Shown here piece after piece: positions 7,657 through 16,840 of a DNA stretch of 64,000 bases. The DNA comes from Acinetobacter pragensis (lineage in GTDB: Bacteria; Pseudomonadota; Gammaproteobacteria; Pseudomonadales; Moraxellaceae), in the NCBI RefSeq assembly GCF_001605895.1, contig NZ_LUAW01000024.1:1-64000 (forward strand). The letters are read 5' to 3'. The first letter of the stretch is position 1, and every line of letters starts with the position of its first letter. The translations under genes and the position numbers were made by a program. The notes below the pieces were generated by a model. It worked only from the letters and a program-made list of their open reading frames with translations, was not told the DNA's origin and searched no databases.

Positions 7657-9573
7657 TTACAGCTCGGATTTAAAATAAGGCTTCTTGGCTTTAATCTTTT
7701 TCTGAAAACGCTGCGCACTCAGTTTTTTCAGCAATACTGATGGAATCGGGCAGGCTTCTCCCAAGACTTGCGCCGCGATAACTTCACTGCATAAAGGCGC
7801 GTAGAGGAATCCTTTCGAACCTAAGCCGGCAAAAGTATAAATTTCCTGATCATTCTGCATTTTTCCCAGCACAGGGAAGTAATCCTGAGTTTGCGCGCGC
7901 ACAGATGCCCGCCCTTGCCAAGTGTCGGGTGCTGGCAGAGATTGCGCATAGGCAGGAAAAACACTGTGGATAAGTTCGTAGTTATGCACATGGTCTTCCA
8001 GCAGCACCGCATCATCACTGCGGTTTGGATAAAATGATGCGCCCAGAATCAAATGTTCTGCATCCAGCTGCATGCAGTAGCCGCCATAGCTGTAAGCGGT
8101 ATCTTGCGGGAGTGGCTGCGCTGTATTGCTGACCCAGCTGACTTGCCCGCGGATGGGCTTCAGGGCAGGATATTGCGTGAAGAACTGAGCGCTGTGACGG
8201 GCGGCGCAGACAATAGCATGATCGTAGTCTCCTAAACGCTGATCCGCCTGAAAGAGCGCAATAGGAGCGGCAGCCTGTAAAGAGCATGCCGGCTGAATTT
8301 GCGTAATTTCGGCTTGCCGAAATTGAATCAGCGGATGCCGCAGGATTTGATCACGCAATTGGTGCGGATATACCGCGCCAGCCAGCTTTAAATTTAAGCT
8401 GGGATAAGGGGAGGCAAAACTGCTTTCTTGCGCTGTTTCTGCCTGCAGAATGCCTAGCGGATACTGTGCAGCTAAATCTAGCAGCTCTTCCGCTTTTTTC
8501 AGCGCCAATTGGCGGACTTGAATGGGCCGGAAGGCTGTAAATTTGGCATAGTGCCGCAGGGCATATTGCCATGTCAGAGTCATCAGATGATCTGCGCTTT
8601 GCGCGATGGGACAGAGCTTCGGATTTAAAAGCGCGAGAGGATTGCCTGATCCGCCCGCCAAAGGCGCTGACTGGTCATAGAGGGTGATCTGATGGCCGCG
8701 CTGAGCAAAAGCCCAGGCGCAGCTTAGGCCTGCGATACCCGCGCCCACGATCGCAATGCGGCGCTGTTTAAAAACAGGCTGAGCGTTTAACTGAGTTTTT
8801 TTTTGAGCGTTGGCTTCATCTGCCGGCTGGCTATCCGTTTCAGGCGGAAGCCAAATACCTTTCAGCATTTCACGCTTATGAGCAAAACCGCGCGGACGCG
8901 TAATGCTGATGCCATGCTGTTTTAAGCCGCGCTTCAGCACGCCTGCGACACTGAATGATGAAAACGTGGTGCCGATGCCCGACAGGTACACAATGTTGCT
9001 GAGCACATTTTCTTCCCACATATCCGGATTGCAGGCTGGTGCAAAACCATCCAGAAACCATGCATTGATTTGCTGGGTACGCTCCATGGCAGGGAAAACG
9101 TCATGCGCATCGCCCAGCCAAAGATCAAGAGCAAAGCGCTCATCTGGAAAATTTAAACGGTGGCAGCCTGCAATCGGCAGCGGATACTGCTCAATCAGCT
9201 GCTGCGCCAAAGGCTGCAGTTCAGGCCATGCATTCAGGGCCCGGATTAAATCGGCTTTAGACAGCGGAAATTTTTCGACTGAAACCGCATGCAGCCGGCT
9301 GTGATTGTCTGGACGCACCTGCTGCCACAGCTGCCACAGCGCCAAAATATTCAGCCCTGTGCCAAAGCCGGTTTCACCGACACTGAAGTATTCAAAATCC
9401 TGCAGCTGCGCGAGCCGTTCAGGCAAATCATTGCCGTTTAAAAACACATGGCGTGTTTCTTGCAAGCCATTGTCTTTGGAAAAATAGGTATCGCCAAATT
9501 GTTTAGAGAGAGGGATCTCTATACTGTCGATAATTTTCCATTCGAGATCGGCAGTTTGAATTGCATCAGCCAC
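7657..9573 (-). CDS. mnmC: Bifunctional tRNA 5-methylaminomethyl-2-thiouridine synthase
   Basis: The 638-residue protein joins two enzymes that finish mnm5s2U34 in tRNA. The N-terminal methyltransferase half shows FSVGETGFGTGLNIL and the WFLDGFAPACNPDMWEE block. The C-terminal FAD oxidoreductase half begins near residue 272 with IAIVGAGIAGLSCAWAFA and has the late FAGLGSKGFLYAPL motif. The oxidase domain removes the carboxymethyl group of cmnm5U and the methyltransferase then adds a methyl from SAM. Length and domain order match family members. It is followed by no coupled gene. Confidence 0.96.
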   Translation of the reverse strand: MADAIQTADLEWKIIDSIEIPLSKQFGDTYFSKDNGLQETRHVFLNGNDLPERLAQLQDFEYFSVGETGFGTGLNILALWQLWQQVRPDNHSRLHAVSVEKFPLSKADLIRALNAWPELQPLAQQLIEQYPLPIAGCHRLNFPDERFALDLWLGDAHDVFPAMERTQQINAWFLDGFAPACNPDMWEENVLSNIVYLSGIGTTFSSFSVAGVLKRGLKQHGISITRPRGFAHKREMLKGIWLPPETDSQPADEANAQKKTQLNAQPVFKQRRIAIVGAGIAGLSCAWAFAQRGHQITLYDQSAPLAGGSGNPLALLNPKLCPIAQSADHLMTLTWQYALRHYAKFTAFRPIQVRQLALKKAEELLDLAAQYPLGILQAETAQESSFASPYPSLNLKLAGAVYPHQLRDQILRHPLIQFRQAEITQIQPACSLQAAAPIALFQADQRLGDYDHAIVCAARHSAQFFTQYPALKPIRGQVSWVSNTAQPLPQDTAYSYGGYCMQLDAEHLILGASFYPNRSDDAVLLEDHVHNYELIHSVFPAYAQSLPAPDTWQGRASVRAQTQDYFPVLGKMQNDQEIYTFAGLGSKGFLYAPLCSEVIAAQVLGEACPIPSVLLKKLSAQRFQKKIKAKKPYFKSEL

Positions 9574-9624
9574 GGCTCAGCCTTTTACATGGTTACAGGT
9601 ACAAAAATGAGAGCTTGCAGCGGC

Positions 9625-10116
9625 TTACCATTGACGGCGGCGCTTGGTGTAGACATAGCTGGCGATCAAAAATCCCAGCAATACGCCGACCGCAATAGTG
9701 GCTGCGCCATACAGGAACATCTGCGCGCTGCGTTCACTTTGCAGCACCTGCACTTGAACGCCCAGATTATCATTTTTCAGCTGCAGTTCCTGATTTTGCG
9801 ATAAGGCTTCTAAATTGGCTTTTTCCAGCTGCTGCAGGCGCGAGTGCTGATCTTTGACCAGCGCTTTAATTTTGGCATCCTGCAAGACTTTATTCTTTGC
9901 CAATTGTTCAGCGGTTAAGGGTTTTTCTTCCGCCAATAACGCATTGGGGTTGCCGGCTGCGGAAACAGGCAGAATTTTAGGTTTATTCGCCGGCAGCGGT
10001 GTTGAAGTCGTTGCTTGCGCAGCAGGGGCTACAGCAGGAGCAGGAGAGGGTTCAACCGCCCATACAGTGGTACAAAGAATTGAGAGGCCCAGTAAGCTGG
10101 AAACAACGGCGCGCAT
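9625..10116 (-). CDS. Secreted or membrane-anchored coiled-coil protein of unknown function
   Basis: The 163-residue product has a signal peptide (cleaved near TTVWA), an Ala/Pro/Thr-rich segment to about residue 55, then a heptad-rich helix from about 80 to 130 (LKNDNLGVQVQVLQSERS). It ends in a single membrane span (AATIAVGVLLGFLIASYVY) and a basic tail KRRRQW. This is the overall shape of TIGR04211-type proteins without the SH3 domain. A periplasmic coiled coil anchored in the inner membrane by its C-terminus is the simplest model. It lies 5 bases downstream of yciI in an apparent yciB-yciI-this operon. No function recognised. Confidence 0.6.
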   Translation of the reverse strand: MRAVVSSLLGLSILCTTVWAVEPSPAPAVAPAAQATTSTPLPANKPKILPVSAAGNPNALLAEEKPLTAEQLAKNKVLQDAKIKALVKDQHSRLQQLEKANLEALSQNQELQLKNDNLGVQVQVLQSERSAQMFLYGAATIAVGVLLGFLIASYVYTKRRRQW

Positions 10117-10121
10117 GTCAC

Positions 10122-10424
10122 TTATCCTTTAGGAAAGGCTTTGTTGAAAGGTTTTACGTCAATATGGCCGTAAACCCCTTCTTTAAGGAACGGTTCTTCT
10201 TGAAGCCAGTCATCCAAAGCTTCGCGAGAATCAAAATCGACAATAATTGTACTGCCGTAAAACCCGGCTGCTGGATTGCTAGGATCTTTTGGCATTGCGC
10301 CAGCAACGACTAAGCGGCCTTCATCATCCAGTTTTTGCAGGCGTTCCAAATGCTGCGGGCGCACTGCAAGGCGTTTTTCAACTGTACCTTCATTATCTGT
10401 ACATGTTACAACGAAAAATGGCAT
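10122..10424 (-). CDS. yciI: YciI family protein
   Basis: The 100-residue protein is a YciI/DGPF-type ferredoxin-like fold: a first strand FFVVTCTD, conserved RPQHLERLQKLDDEGRLVVAG, and STIIVDFDSREALDDWLQEEPF near the C-terminus. YciI proteins have a conserved His-Asp pair in the pocket and are presumed small-molecule enzymes or binding proteins; function in vivo is not established. It lies between yciB and the coiled-coil protein, an arrangement echoing the E. coli yci neighbourhood. Confidence 0.92.
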   Translation of the reverse strand: MPFFVVTCTDNEGTVEKRLAVRPQHLERLQKLDDEGRLVVAGAMPKDPSNPAAGFYGSTIIVDFDSREALDDWLQEEPFLKEGVYGHIDVKPFNKAFPKG

Positions 10425-10452
10425 GTGATTTCTCTAAATTTTACCGAAAGTT

Positions 10453-11064
10453 TTATTCAGAAGTCTTAAAGTATTTACGCAAGACAATAAACTGAATAAT
10501 GATAAAGGAAAACATCACGATCATGTCACCAAATGCGGTGAATTCGCCCCAATATTTTCCGCCGGCATATAAATAGGCAAAGAAAACATGCAAACTGGAC
10601 ATGACGACAAACATGGCCGCCCATGCATAGTTCAGCTTGATCCAGCCACGGTCGGTTAAATCCAGCACTGGGCCAAATAAGCGCTTAATCAGCGGCTTTT
10701 TATCTTTACCGAACCATGGTGACAGCAGGAATGCGCCCGCAAAGACCAGATTAAGCAAAACAGCTTTTAAACGGATATAAAAGTCATCGCTGAGCATTAA
10801 GGTAATGCCGCCAAAAATAACGGTCATAAACAGCACAATCCATTGCTGCTTATCTAAGCGGAATTTCTGAATAAAGAACAAAGCGCCGTAAACCACAAGC
10901 ATGGAAATGATCAGGCCAGTGGTTGCGACAAGAATATTATTATTATCGACACCGCCGGCAGAGCCGATCAATTGCAGCAAGGGATGATCAGTATCTTTGG
11001 GGTCTACAGTTTTATATAAATAAAAGAAAATAATGAGTGGCACAAAGTCTAAAAGTGCTTTCAT
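10453..11064 (-). CDS. yciB: Inner membrane septation protein A
   Basis: The 203-residue integral membrane protein begins MKALLDFVPLIIFFYLYK and has five or six hydrophobic segments, with FDRGWIKLNYAWAAMFV-like and TFGDMIVMFSFIIIQ-type blocks (here DRGWIKLNYAWA, AFGDMIVMFSFI). This is the YciB/IspZ family, required in Shigella for normal septation and linked to cell-envelope synthesis in E. coli. It is the first gene of the minus-strand operon with yciI and is divergent from the PHP gene. Confidence 0.95.
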   Translation of the reverse strand: MKALLDFVPLIIFFYLYKTVDPKDTDHPLLQLIGSAGGVDNNNILVATTGLIISMLVVYGALFFIQKFRLDKQQWIVLFMTVIFGGITLMLSDDFYIRLKAVLLNLVFAGAFLLSPWFGKDKKPLIKRLFGPVLDLTDRGWIKLNYAWAAMFVVMSSLHVFFAYLYAGGKYWGEFTAFGDMIVMFSFIIIQFIVLRKYFKTSE

Positions 11065-11110
11065 GTTAGAGTATCTGGTATCTGATCAAATAAATGACAT
11101 AGTATAAGTG

Positions 11111-11962
11111 ATGCACGGCGTAGATTTACATACACACAGTAATATTTCTGATGGAACTTTGTCTCCAGAACAGCTGGTGCGTGCGGCCAAAGAAATTGGC
11201 ATTCATACCCTTGCTCTGACTGATCACGATACGATGGATGGCTTAACCCAAGCTGAAGATATTGCTGAAGAAGTAGGCATTACGCTTGTTTCCGGCGTTG
11301 AAATTTCCAGCCAATGGTCGCGCCCTGCGACCAAAAAGAGCTATGGCGTGCATATTGTGGCGCTGAATATGCAAAATCCAGCACCGCTTTTGGCGCTGTT
11401 AGAACAGCAAAAGCAAATTCGGGCAATCCGCGCCAAACAGATCTGTGATTTATTGATCCCATTGATTGGTGAGGATATTTATGCTGATGTCATTGCAAAA
11501 GTTGACGGCATTCCAGACCGGGTGACCCGAACCCATATTGCTAAAGTCTTGGTTGAAAAAGGCTATGTCAGCCGCCCGCAGCAGGCTTTTGACAAATACA
11601 TAAAAGAAGGCAAAAAGGCTTATGTTAAATTTGATGGCCTGGGGCTGGAAGAAACTATTCAAGTGATTCATGCCAGCAGCGGTTTTGCCGTGCTGGCGCA
11701 TCCGACCCGTTATGATTTATCCGCGACCAATATTCGCTATCTGATCGAAATCTTTGCTCAATTCGGCGGCGATGCTGTTGAGTTGCCGCCGGCGGTGGAG
11801 CCGCTGGGAACACGGCAAATGGTGGACCGCATGATTGCGGAACATGGATTGAAAGTATCAGTCGGCAGTGATTTTCATGGCGGCAACATGCCGTGGATTA
11901 AATTAGGGAACATTCCCCGTGTAAATGAGGGGCAAACAGGCATTTGGGAAAGTTTTCGTTGA
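11111..11962 (+). CDS. rnm: PHP-domain phosphoesterase (RNase AM / TrpH family)
   Basis: The start is either GTG 11108 or the adjoining ATG 11111; I use the ATG. The 283-residue protein carries the polymerase-and-histidinol-phosphatase metal centre: HTHSNISDGT near the N-terminus, LTDHDTMDG, SGVEISS and the late GSDFHGG. The E. coli homologue (YciV, RNase AM) is a 5'-3' exonuclease acting on short RNAs and 5' ends of 23S rRNA and also cleaves 3',5'-phosphoadenosine-type substrates. It is divergent from yciB and has its own terminator. Confidence 0.88.
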   Translation: MHGVDLHTHSNISDGTLSPEQLVRAAKEIGIHTLALTDHDTMDGLTQAEDIAEEVGITLVSGVEISSQWSRPATKKSYGVHIVALNMQNPAPLLALLEQQKQIRAIRAKQICDLLIPLIGEDIYADVIAKVDGIPDRVTRTHIAKVLVEKGYVSRPQQAFDKYIKEGKKAYVKFDGLGLEETIQVIHASSGFAVLAHPTRYDLSATNIRYLIEIFAQFGGDAVELPPAVEPLGTRQMVDRMIAEHGLKVSVGSDFHGGNMPWIKLGNIPRVNEGQTGIWESFR

Positions 11963-11974
11963 TTTTTGATACCC

Positions 11975-12006
11975 TAAACCCTCCTTTATAAAGGAGGGTT
12001 TTTCCT
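11975..12006 (+). terminator. Intrinsic terminator after the PHP gene
   Basis: AAACCCTCCTTTATAAAGGAGGGTTTTT: an 11-bp near-continuous palindrome with a CCCTCC/GGAGGG core followed by five T residues. Confidence 0.88.
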
Positions 12007-12067
12007 CCCTGAATGAGTTTCAAGCATTGCTTTAAAACGAAATGCAAGAAAGGGAGGCGCAGAGGGA

Positions 12068-12979
12068 TTATAGAAGATTATTGTCCTGTGCCTGAATCGG
12101 CGGCGGTGTCGGTTTGCCCAGTGTACCCAGCAATTCAATTTCAATGGTGCGGACCATGGAATCCAGCGGCAAGTCATTGCTTTGCGTGCCGAAAGGCTCT
12201 TCAATTTCTGAGCTGAGCGCATCCAATCCTAAAAAGGTATAGGCCAGAATACCGACCAGCAGCGGGGTGGCTAAACCTAAAGTCGAACCCAAGCTGAACG
12301 GCAGCATAAAGCAGAAAAAATACACCGTGCGGTTCAGTAGCACTGAATAGGCGAAGGGCAGCGGCGTGGTCGCAATGCGGTCACAGCCTGTTTGCACCAT
12401 GCTGAGCTCCATCACATGCTGATTCATTTGCGCATAAATAATGTCTGAAATCTCGCCGTCCTTGAGGGACTGCATCAGTTCCCATTGAATCAGGCTCAGG
12501 GTGTATTGCGGGGCATTGGCCTGCTGATACAGCTGTGTCAGGGCTTGCTGGCTCATGCCGCTGGTCTGCACCAGCTCTGTTGGATTGGCAGTTTGATGGC
12601 GCAGGCGGTCACGGAGCACATTAGCAAAGACAATGACATGCTGAATGACCCGTTCACGGCGGCCTTGGCTGAGCATGCGGCAGTCGCGGTCAAAATGGCG
12701 TGAATTCGCAATTAAAATTCCCCACAGGCGGCGGGCTTCCCACCAGCGGTCATAGCAGGCAGTGTTTTTAAAGCCTAAAAAAATAGACAGCACGACGCCA
12801 ATCAGTGTAAAGCCGACCAGCGGCAATTCAGGGAAATGGAAAATATTGATATAGGACAGCCCGCCAATCACGGCAGACAGCAGCATGACAAAGCCTAACG
12901 GAGGCAAAACTTTGGGCAAAATTGTACCGCGCCATGAAAACAGCAGCTTAAATATACTGGGTTGGTCACGCACAATCAT
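12068..12979 (-). CDS. Bestrophin-like membrane channel (UPF0187)
   Basis: The 303-residue protein has an N-terminal cytosolic helix, then membrane spans (VLPPLGFVMLLSAVIGGLSY and PLVGFTLIGVVLSIFLGF). The bestrophin hallmark NTACYDRWWEARRLWGILIANSR follows, with a further membrane pair near residues 210-245. It ends in the LSSEIEEPFGTQSNDLPLD block. Bacterial homologues (KpBest) form pentameric ion channels, cation-selective in the studied case. It is monocistronic; physiological ion unknown. Confidence 0.93.
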   Translation of the reverse strand: MIVRDQPSIFKLLFSWRGTILPKVLPPLGFVMLLSAVIGGLSYINIFHFPELPLVGFTLIGVVLSIFLGFKNTACYDRWWEARRLWGILIANSRHFDRDCRMLSQGRRERVIQHVIVFANVLRDRLRHQTANPTELVQTSGMSQQALTQLYQQANAPQYTLSLIQWELMQSLKDGEISDIIYAQMNQHVMELSMVQTGCDRIATTPLPFAYSVLLNRTVYFFCFMLPFSLGSTLGLATPLLVGILAYTFLGLDALSSEIEEPFGTQSNDLPLDSMVRTIEIELLGTLGKPTPPPIQAQDNNLL

Positions 12980-13048
12980 GTGATAAATATCTTTATAAAT
13001 TATTTGGACTGATCTTCATGTCTGCTCAGGCCTTTGTCAATATATGAT

Positions 13049-13750
13049 TTATATAGAATTCAGCGGGCTGATCAGGCGGTGTTCGGCAAAGGAAAAATGG
13101 CCCTCTGCGGAAATAATGCAATGATCAATCAAGCGGATTTCCAGCAGGCTGCAGGCGCGCTGAATCTGCTGGGTCAGATCAAGGTCCGCAGTCGAAGGCT
13201 CGGCTTTGCCAAAAGGATGATTATGCGCGATTACAACCGCACTGGCATGCTGCTGTATGGCATAGCGCAGCAGCTGATTGATAGAAATTTCACAGCTGTT
13301 GATTGATCCGAAAAACAGTTTTTTAAAGTTTATCTTTCTTAAATGTGCATCAAGGCACAGCACGCCAAAGACCTCCTGAGTTTCTGCTAAAAACTCAAAA
13401 CGCAGGAAATTCATCAGCTGAACCGAGGTATCCAGCTGCAGTGAGGTTTGGCTGAATTGATGCGCAATATAGCGTTTTCCAAGTTCTTTCACTGCCATCA
13501 GCTGTGCGTACTTGGTCGCGCCGATGCCATGAAATTGGCTTAAATCTTCAAGCTTGGCATCCAGAATAGGGCTGAGGCTGCCGAAATGCTGAATCAGCAA
13601 GCGCGCCAATTCAACGGCAGAATGCTGCTGAGAACCGGACCTTAAAAAGATCGCCAGCAGTTCTGCATCAGATAAACTTTGTGCGCCTTGGCGCAGCAGG
13701 CGCTCACGCGGGCGCTCTTGTTCTGGCCAATGTTTAATTGAGAAATTCAT
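13049..13750 (-). CDS. radC: DNA repair-associated protein RadC (JAMM family)
   Basis: The 233-residue product has an N-terminal helix-hairpin-helix-like region (RERLLRQGAQSLSDAELLAIFLRSG) and a C-terminal JAMM/MPN-like metalloprotease fold with HNHPFGKAEPSTADLDLT. Catalytic His-x-His and the distant Asp are all present. The old repair phenotype was reassigned, so function is uncertain despite the name. It is divergent from coaBC, the usual neighbour of radC in gammaproteobacteria. Confidence 0.95.
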   Translation of the reverse strand: MNFSIKHWPEQERPRERLLRQGAQSLSDAELLAIFLRSGSQQHSAVELARLLIQHFGSLSPILDAKLEDLSQFHGIGATKYAQLMAVKELGKRYIAHQFSQTSLQLDTSVQLMNFLRFEFLAETQEVFGVLCLDAHLRKINFKKLFFGSINSCEISINQLLRYAIQQHASAVVIAHNHPFGKAEPSTADLDLTQQIQRACSLLEIRLIDHCIISAEGHFSFAEHRLISPLNSI

Positions 13751-13862
13751 GATTTTTAGACTTTTTTATTATCAGTATCGTGGGTTTTTCCACGTTGAAT
13801 CTTGGGTAAGGGCATATTTAATGCTATTGTGAGCGCCACTGCAACAGATAGGTAGCCTGTTC

Positions 13863-15137
13863 GTGAGTTTTGATTTAAGTGTAATTCCAAACAAAAATAT
13901 TATTGTGGCTGTTACGGGCGGTATTGCTGCCTATAAGAGCGCTATTTTAGTCCGCCGCTTAAAAGACGCAGGTTTTGATGTGCGTGTGGTGATGACGGCA
14001 GGCGCGCAGGCCTTTATTACACCGCTGACTTTTCAGGCGCTTTCAGGCAATTCAGTGCATACTGAACTGCTGGACCCAGAAGCCGAAGCCGGCATGGGGC
14101 ACATTGAGCTGGCGCGCTGGGCGGATTTAGTGCTGGTGGCACCGGCAAGCTGCGACACCTTGGCGAAATTTGCTGCAGGTTTGGCAGATGATTTGCTGTC
14201 GACTTTGTATTTAGCGACCAAAGCGCCGGTATGGGTTGCGCCTGCAATGAACCAGCAAATGTGGGCCGCCAAGGCGACACAGCGCAATTTGAACACGCTG
14301 ATTGAAGACGGCGTGCATGTGATTATGCCGGATGCGGGTTCACAGGCTTGCGGTGATGTCGGTTTAGGCCGGATGCCTGAACCTGAAGATCTTGCACAGC
14401 AAGTGACAGAATATTTCCACCGCGCGCAGCGTGCAATTGCGGAAAAATTTGGCCAGCTGGCAGGCAAGCATGTGGTGATTACCGCTGGCCCGACGCGTGA
14501 GTCCATTGACCCGGTACGCTATATTTCCAACCACAGCACGGGCAAGATGGGCTTTGCTTTAGCCGCAGCCTGCTATGCTGCGGGCGCAAAAGTAAGCTTG
14601 ATTGCAGGGCCCGTCAGCTTAGATACGCCAAATGGTGTGCGCCGTATCAATGTCAAATCTGCCATGCAGATGCTGGAACAGAGCATGGATCAGCTGGAGA
14701 AAGGCTGTGATATCTTTATTGCCACGGCGGCGGTTGCTGATTACCGCGTGGCGCAGGTGGCGGAACATAAAATTAAAAAAGCCGGCGATGAGCTGCATGT
14801 CGCGCTGGTGAAAAACCCGGATATTGTGGCCACAATTGCGCAGCAGGAAAAGCGCCCGTTTATGGTGGGATTTGCTGCAGAAACCCGCAATATAGAAGAA
14901 TATGCTGCGGGCAAGCTGGTGGCGAAAAAGCTGGATATGATTGCCTGCAATGATGTATCGCGTCCGGATATCGGATTCGCTTCCGATGAAAATGCCATGA
15001 TTGTGTTCTTTGCCGAACAGTATCACCTGCCGCAGCGCGATTTGGAAAAAGCCTCGAAGCAGGAGATTGCGCAGCAGCTGGTTGAAGCCATTCATGATGC
15101 GCTCCACTATGATCCGCGGGACGCAGATCTGGATTAA
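13863..15137 (+). CDS. coaBC: Bifunctional phosphopantothenoylcysteine decarboxylase / phosphopantothenate-cysteine ligase
   Basis: Translation begins at GTG 13863. The 424-residue protein fuses CoaC and CoaB. CoaC is the FMN flavoprotein half, with VTGGIAAYKSAILVRRLKDAG, the PAMNQQMW substrate motif and the GSQACGDVGLGRM flap with catalytic cysteine. CoaB is the CTP-dependent ligase half starting near residue 200, with VVITAGPTRESIDPVRYISN and the dimer-motif region ATAAVADYR. It converts phosphopantothenate to phosphopantetheine in two steps of CoA synthesis, relevant here because the downstream polyketide ACPs need CoA for their prosthetic arm. Confidence 0.97.
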   Translation: MSFDLSVIPNKNIIVAVTGGIAAYKSAILVRRLKDAGFDVRVVMTAGAQAFITPLTFQALSGNSVHTELLDPEAEAGMGHIELARWADLVLVAPASCDTLAKFAAGLADDLLSTLYLATKAPVWVAPAMNQQMWAAKATQRNLNTLIEDGVHVIMPDAGSQACGDVGLGRMPEPEDLAQQVTEYFHRAQRAIAEKFGQLAGKHVVITAGPTRESIDPVRYISNHSTGKMGFALAAACYAAGAKVSLIAGPVSLDTPNGVRRINVKSAMQMLEQSMDQLEKGCDIFIATAAVADYRVAQVAEHKIKKAGDELHVALVKNPDIVATIAQQEKRPFMVGFAAETRNIEEYAAGKLVAKKLDMIACNDVSRPDIGFASDENAMIVFFAEQYHLPQRDLEKASKQEIAQQLVEAIHDALHYDPRDADLD

Positions 15138-15297
15138 GCCGCGTTTATATTGAAAACTGAAGCCTTTAACCAAAATGCAGCGATTCCGTTGCATTTTTTA
15201 TGCATTTTCATCTATGTTTAATGCTGAGTATGCAAGATTAAAAAACCAATACATCCGCCTAGCCACAGGTTTAAACGATCTTAAAAAGGACATCCAT

Positions 15298-15675
15298 ATG
15301 ATCAAAAAAACTTTAGCCACAGCCATGTTTTCTGTACTGCTGTCATTCAGCAGCATGAGTTTTGCCGATACGCTTGAGCATAATATGCAGGCGCTGGGTA
15401 AAAATTTTAAAGCCTTTAATAAAGCCGGCAATCAGCAGGATGCGCAAAAGGCGCTGGATCAGATGAGATCAGCGGCTATGGATGCAAAAAAAGTAAAACT
15501 GAAAACCAAAGATGCCAAAGCGCCGAGTTCAGATATGCTGTTTGATCAATTGGTGGCAGAAATTGATAAGACCAGCGCTTTGGTGAAGGCCGGACAATTG
15601 GATCAGGCCAAAGCGCAAGGCAAAAACATTGCAGCCGTTAAAGACCGAGGGCATGCAATTTACAATAAGCAGTAA
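15298..15675 (+). CDS. cybC: Periplasmic cytochrome b562
   Basis: I start at ATG 15298, behind AAAAGGACATCC, since an upstream frame has no ribosome site. The 125-residue precursor has a signal peptide cleaved after MSFA. The mature protein is a predicted four-helix bundle in which the two haem ligands of E. coli cytochrome b562 both line up without gaps: Met7 (DTLEHNM) and the C-terminal histidine (KDRGHAIYNK), 20 residues after a conserved Gly. It presumably carries non-covalent haem b in the periplasm; partner unknown. It has its own terminator. Confidence 0.85.
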   Translation: MIKKTLATAMFSVLLSFSSMSFADTLEHNMQALGKNFKAFNKAGNQQDAQKALDQMRSAAMDAKKVKLKTKDAKAPSSDMLFDQLVAEIDKTSALVKAGQLDQAKAQGKNIAAVKDRGHAIYNKQ

Positions 15676-15767
15676 GGCTGTACAGCAGCTGAATTCATCC
15701 GTATAAAATAAGATGAAGCTTCATTGTAGAAGTGCAGATGATTTCCTGAGGCATTCAATTCAAAATT

Positions 15768-15803
15768 AAAAAAGCCAGCGGATGAATCCGCTGGCTTTTT
15801 TTC
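15768..15803. terminator. Bidirectional terminator between cybC and dusA
   Basis: AAAAAAGCCAGCGGA / TCCGCTGGCTTTTTTT with a TGAA loop. It lies about 90 bases past cybC and 15 bases past the dusA stop, so it serves both convergent genes. Confidence 0.92.
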
Positions 15804-15817
15804 TTGCAGTGCAATAA

Positions 15818-16840
15818 TTACAGTGAAGATTGATATTCCTGCGCTTCATCTTCTGCACGGCGCAGGGTGGCCTTCATGTTGAGAATGGCATTTTCAATAT
15901 CTTTTAATGTTTTTGCATTGCCGCCGCTGAGCGCCTGACGCCATTTGCGTGCGCCTGGCAAATTCTGAAACAGGCCTAAAATATGGCGGGTGATAATCGA
16001 CAGCGGAGCGCCTTCAGCCACGCGCTGAGCAATGTACGGCATCATCTGATCTAAAAGATCAAAGCGGTCCGGCGCTTCTAAATGCCACAATTGGTCCAAT
16101 TCTGCCAGCAGATAGGGATTATGATATGCCTCTCGGCCAATCATTACGCCGTCGACATGCTGCAGGTGCTGTTGGGTTTCAGCAAAAGTTTTAATGCCGC
16201 CGTTAATTTCAATCATTAAGTGTGGACGATCCTGCTTTAAGCGGTAAACGTCTTCATAGCGCAGGGGCGGAACATCACGGTTTTCTTTGGGGGATAAACC
16301 TTTTAACAGGGCAATCCGCGCATGCACAATAAAATTGTCACAGCCGGTTTTCGCTACAGTATCCACAAAGTGCAGCATCTCTTCATAGGACTGCATCTCA
16401 TCAATGCCGATACGGTGTTTTACGGTGACTGGAATATTTACAGCATTGCGCATTTCGGCAATACACTCAGCCACGAGATCCGGCTCTGCCATTAAGCAGG
16501 CGCCAATTTTATTGTTCTGCACGCGGTCGCTTGGGCAGCCGACGTTTAAATTCACTTCATCATAGCCCCAGTCCTGTGCCATTTGCGTACAGGTGGCTAA
16601 GTCTTTTGGGCTTGAACCGCCCAGCTGCAGTACAATGGGGTGCTCTTCTTGATTGAAATCCAAATGGCGTTTGGCATCGCCAAATAAAATTGCACCAGTT
16701 GTCACCATTTCGGTATACAAAATTACGTTGGGATTAAACAGGCGTGCAAAAAAGCGGTAATCTTTGGTGGTCCAATCCATCATCGGGGCGACACTGATGC
16801 GCGGTTGAAGTTTATTTTCAATGGCCGTGAGATTCATCAT
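15818..16840 (-). CDS. dusA: tRNA-dihydrouridine(20/20a) synthase
   Basis: The 340-residue protein is a TIM-barrel flavoenzyme with ISVAPMMDWTTKDYRFFARLF, the catalytic-cysteine motif NLNVGCPSDRVQ, the KHRIGID phosphate loop and the DusA-type HARIALLKGLSPKENR block. It reduces uridines 20 and 20a of the tRNA D-loop using FMN and NADPH. The C-terminal helical tRNA-binding domain is complete. Two ATG codons are adjacent at the start (16840 and 16837). It is monocistronic. Confidence 0.96.
   Translation of the reverse strand: MMNLTAIENKLQPRISVAPMMDWTTKDYRFFARLFNPNVILYTEMVTTGAILFGDAKRHLDFNQEEHPIVLQLGGSSPKDLATCTQMAQDWGYDEVNLNVGCPSDRVQNNKIGACLMAEPDLVAECIAEMRNAVNIPVTVKHRIGIDEMQSYEEMLHFVDTVAKTGCDNFIVHARIALLKGLSPKENRDVPPLRYEDVYRLKQDRPHLMIEINGGIKTFAETQQHLQHVDGVMIGREAYHNPYLLAELDQLWHLEAPDRFDLLDQMMPYIAQRVAEGAPLSIITRHILGLFQNLPGARKWRQALSGGNAKTLKDIENAILNMKATLRRAEDEAQEYQSSL

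Noticed and set aside
8903-9304. 133-codon plus-strand frame inside mnmC
   Set aside because: It is opposite the well-supported mnmC methyltransferase domain; its product is Ser/Cys/Arg-rich with no family features.
7657-9573. Fusion of two genes as a possible frameshift artefact in mnmC
   Set aside because: The two-domain protein is the normal MnmC in gammaproteobacteria, with expected length.
14033-14506. Long antisense frame opposite coaBC (also 14619-15194)
   Set aside because: They are mirror frames of a strongly conserved gene, with low-complexity Ser/Ala-rich products and no independent start signal.
15298-15675. Apparent loss of the haem-ligand histidine in cytochrome b562
   Set aside because: A gap-free alignment from the conserved Gly places the His exactly 20 residues on, as in E. 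coli; both Met7 and His are present.
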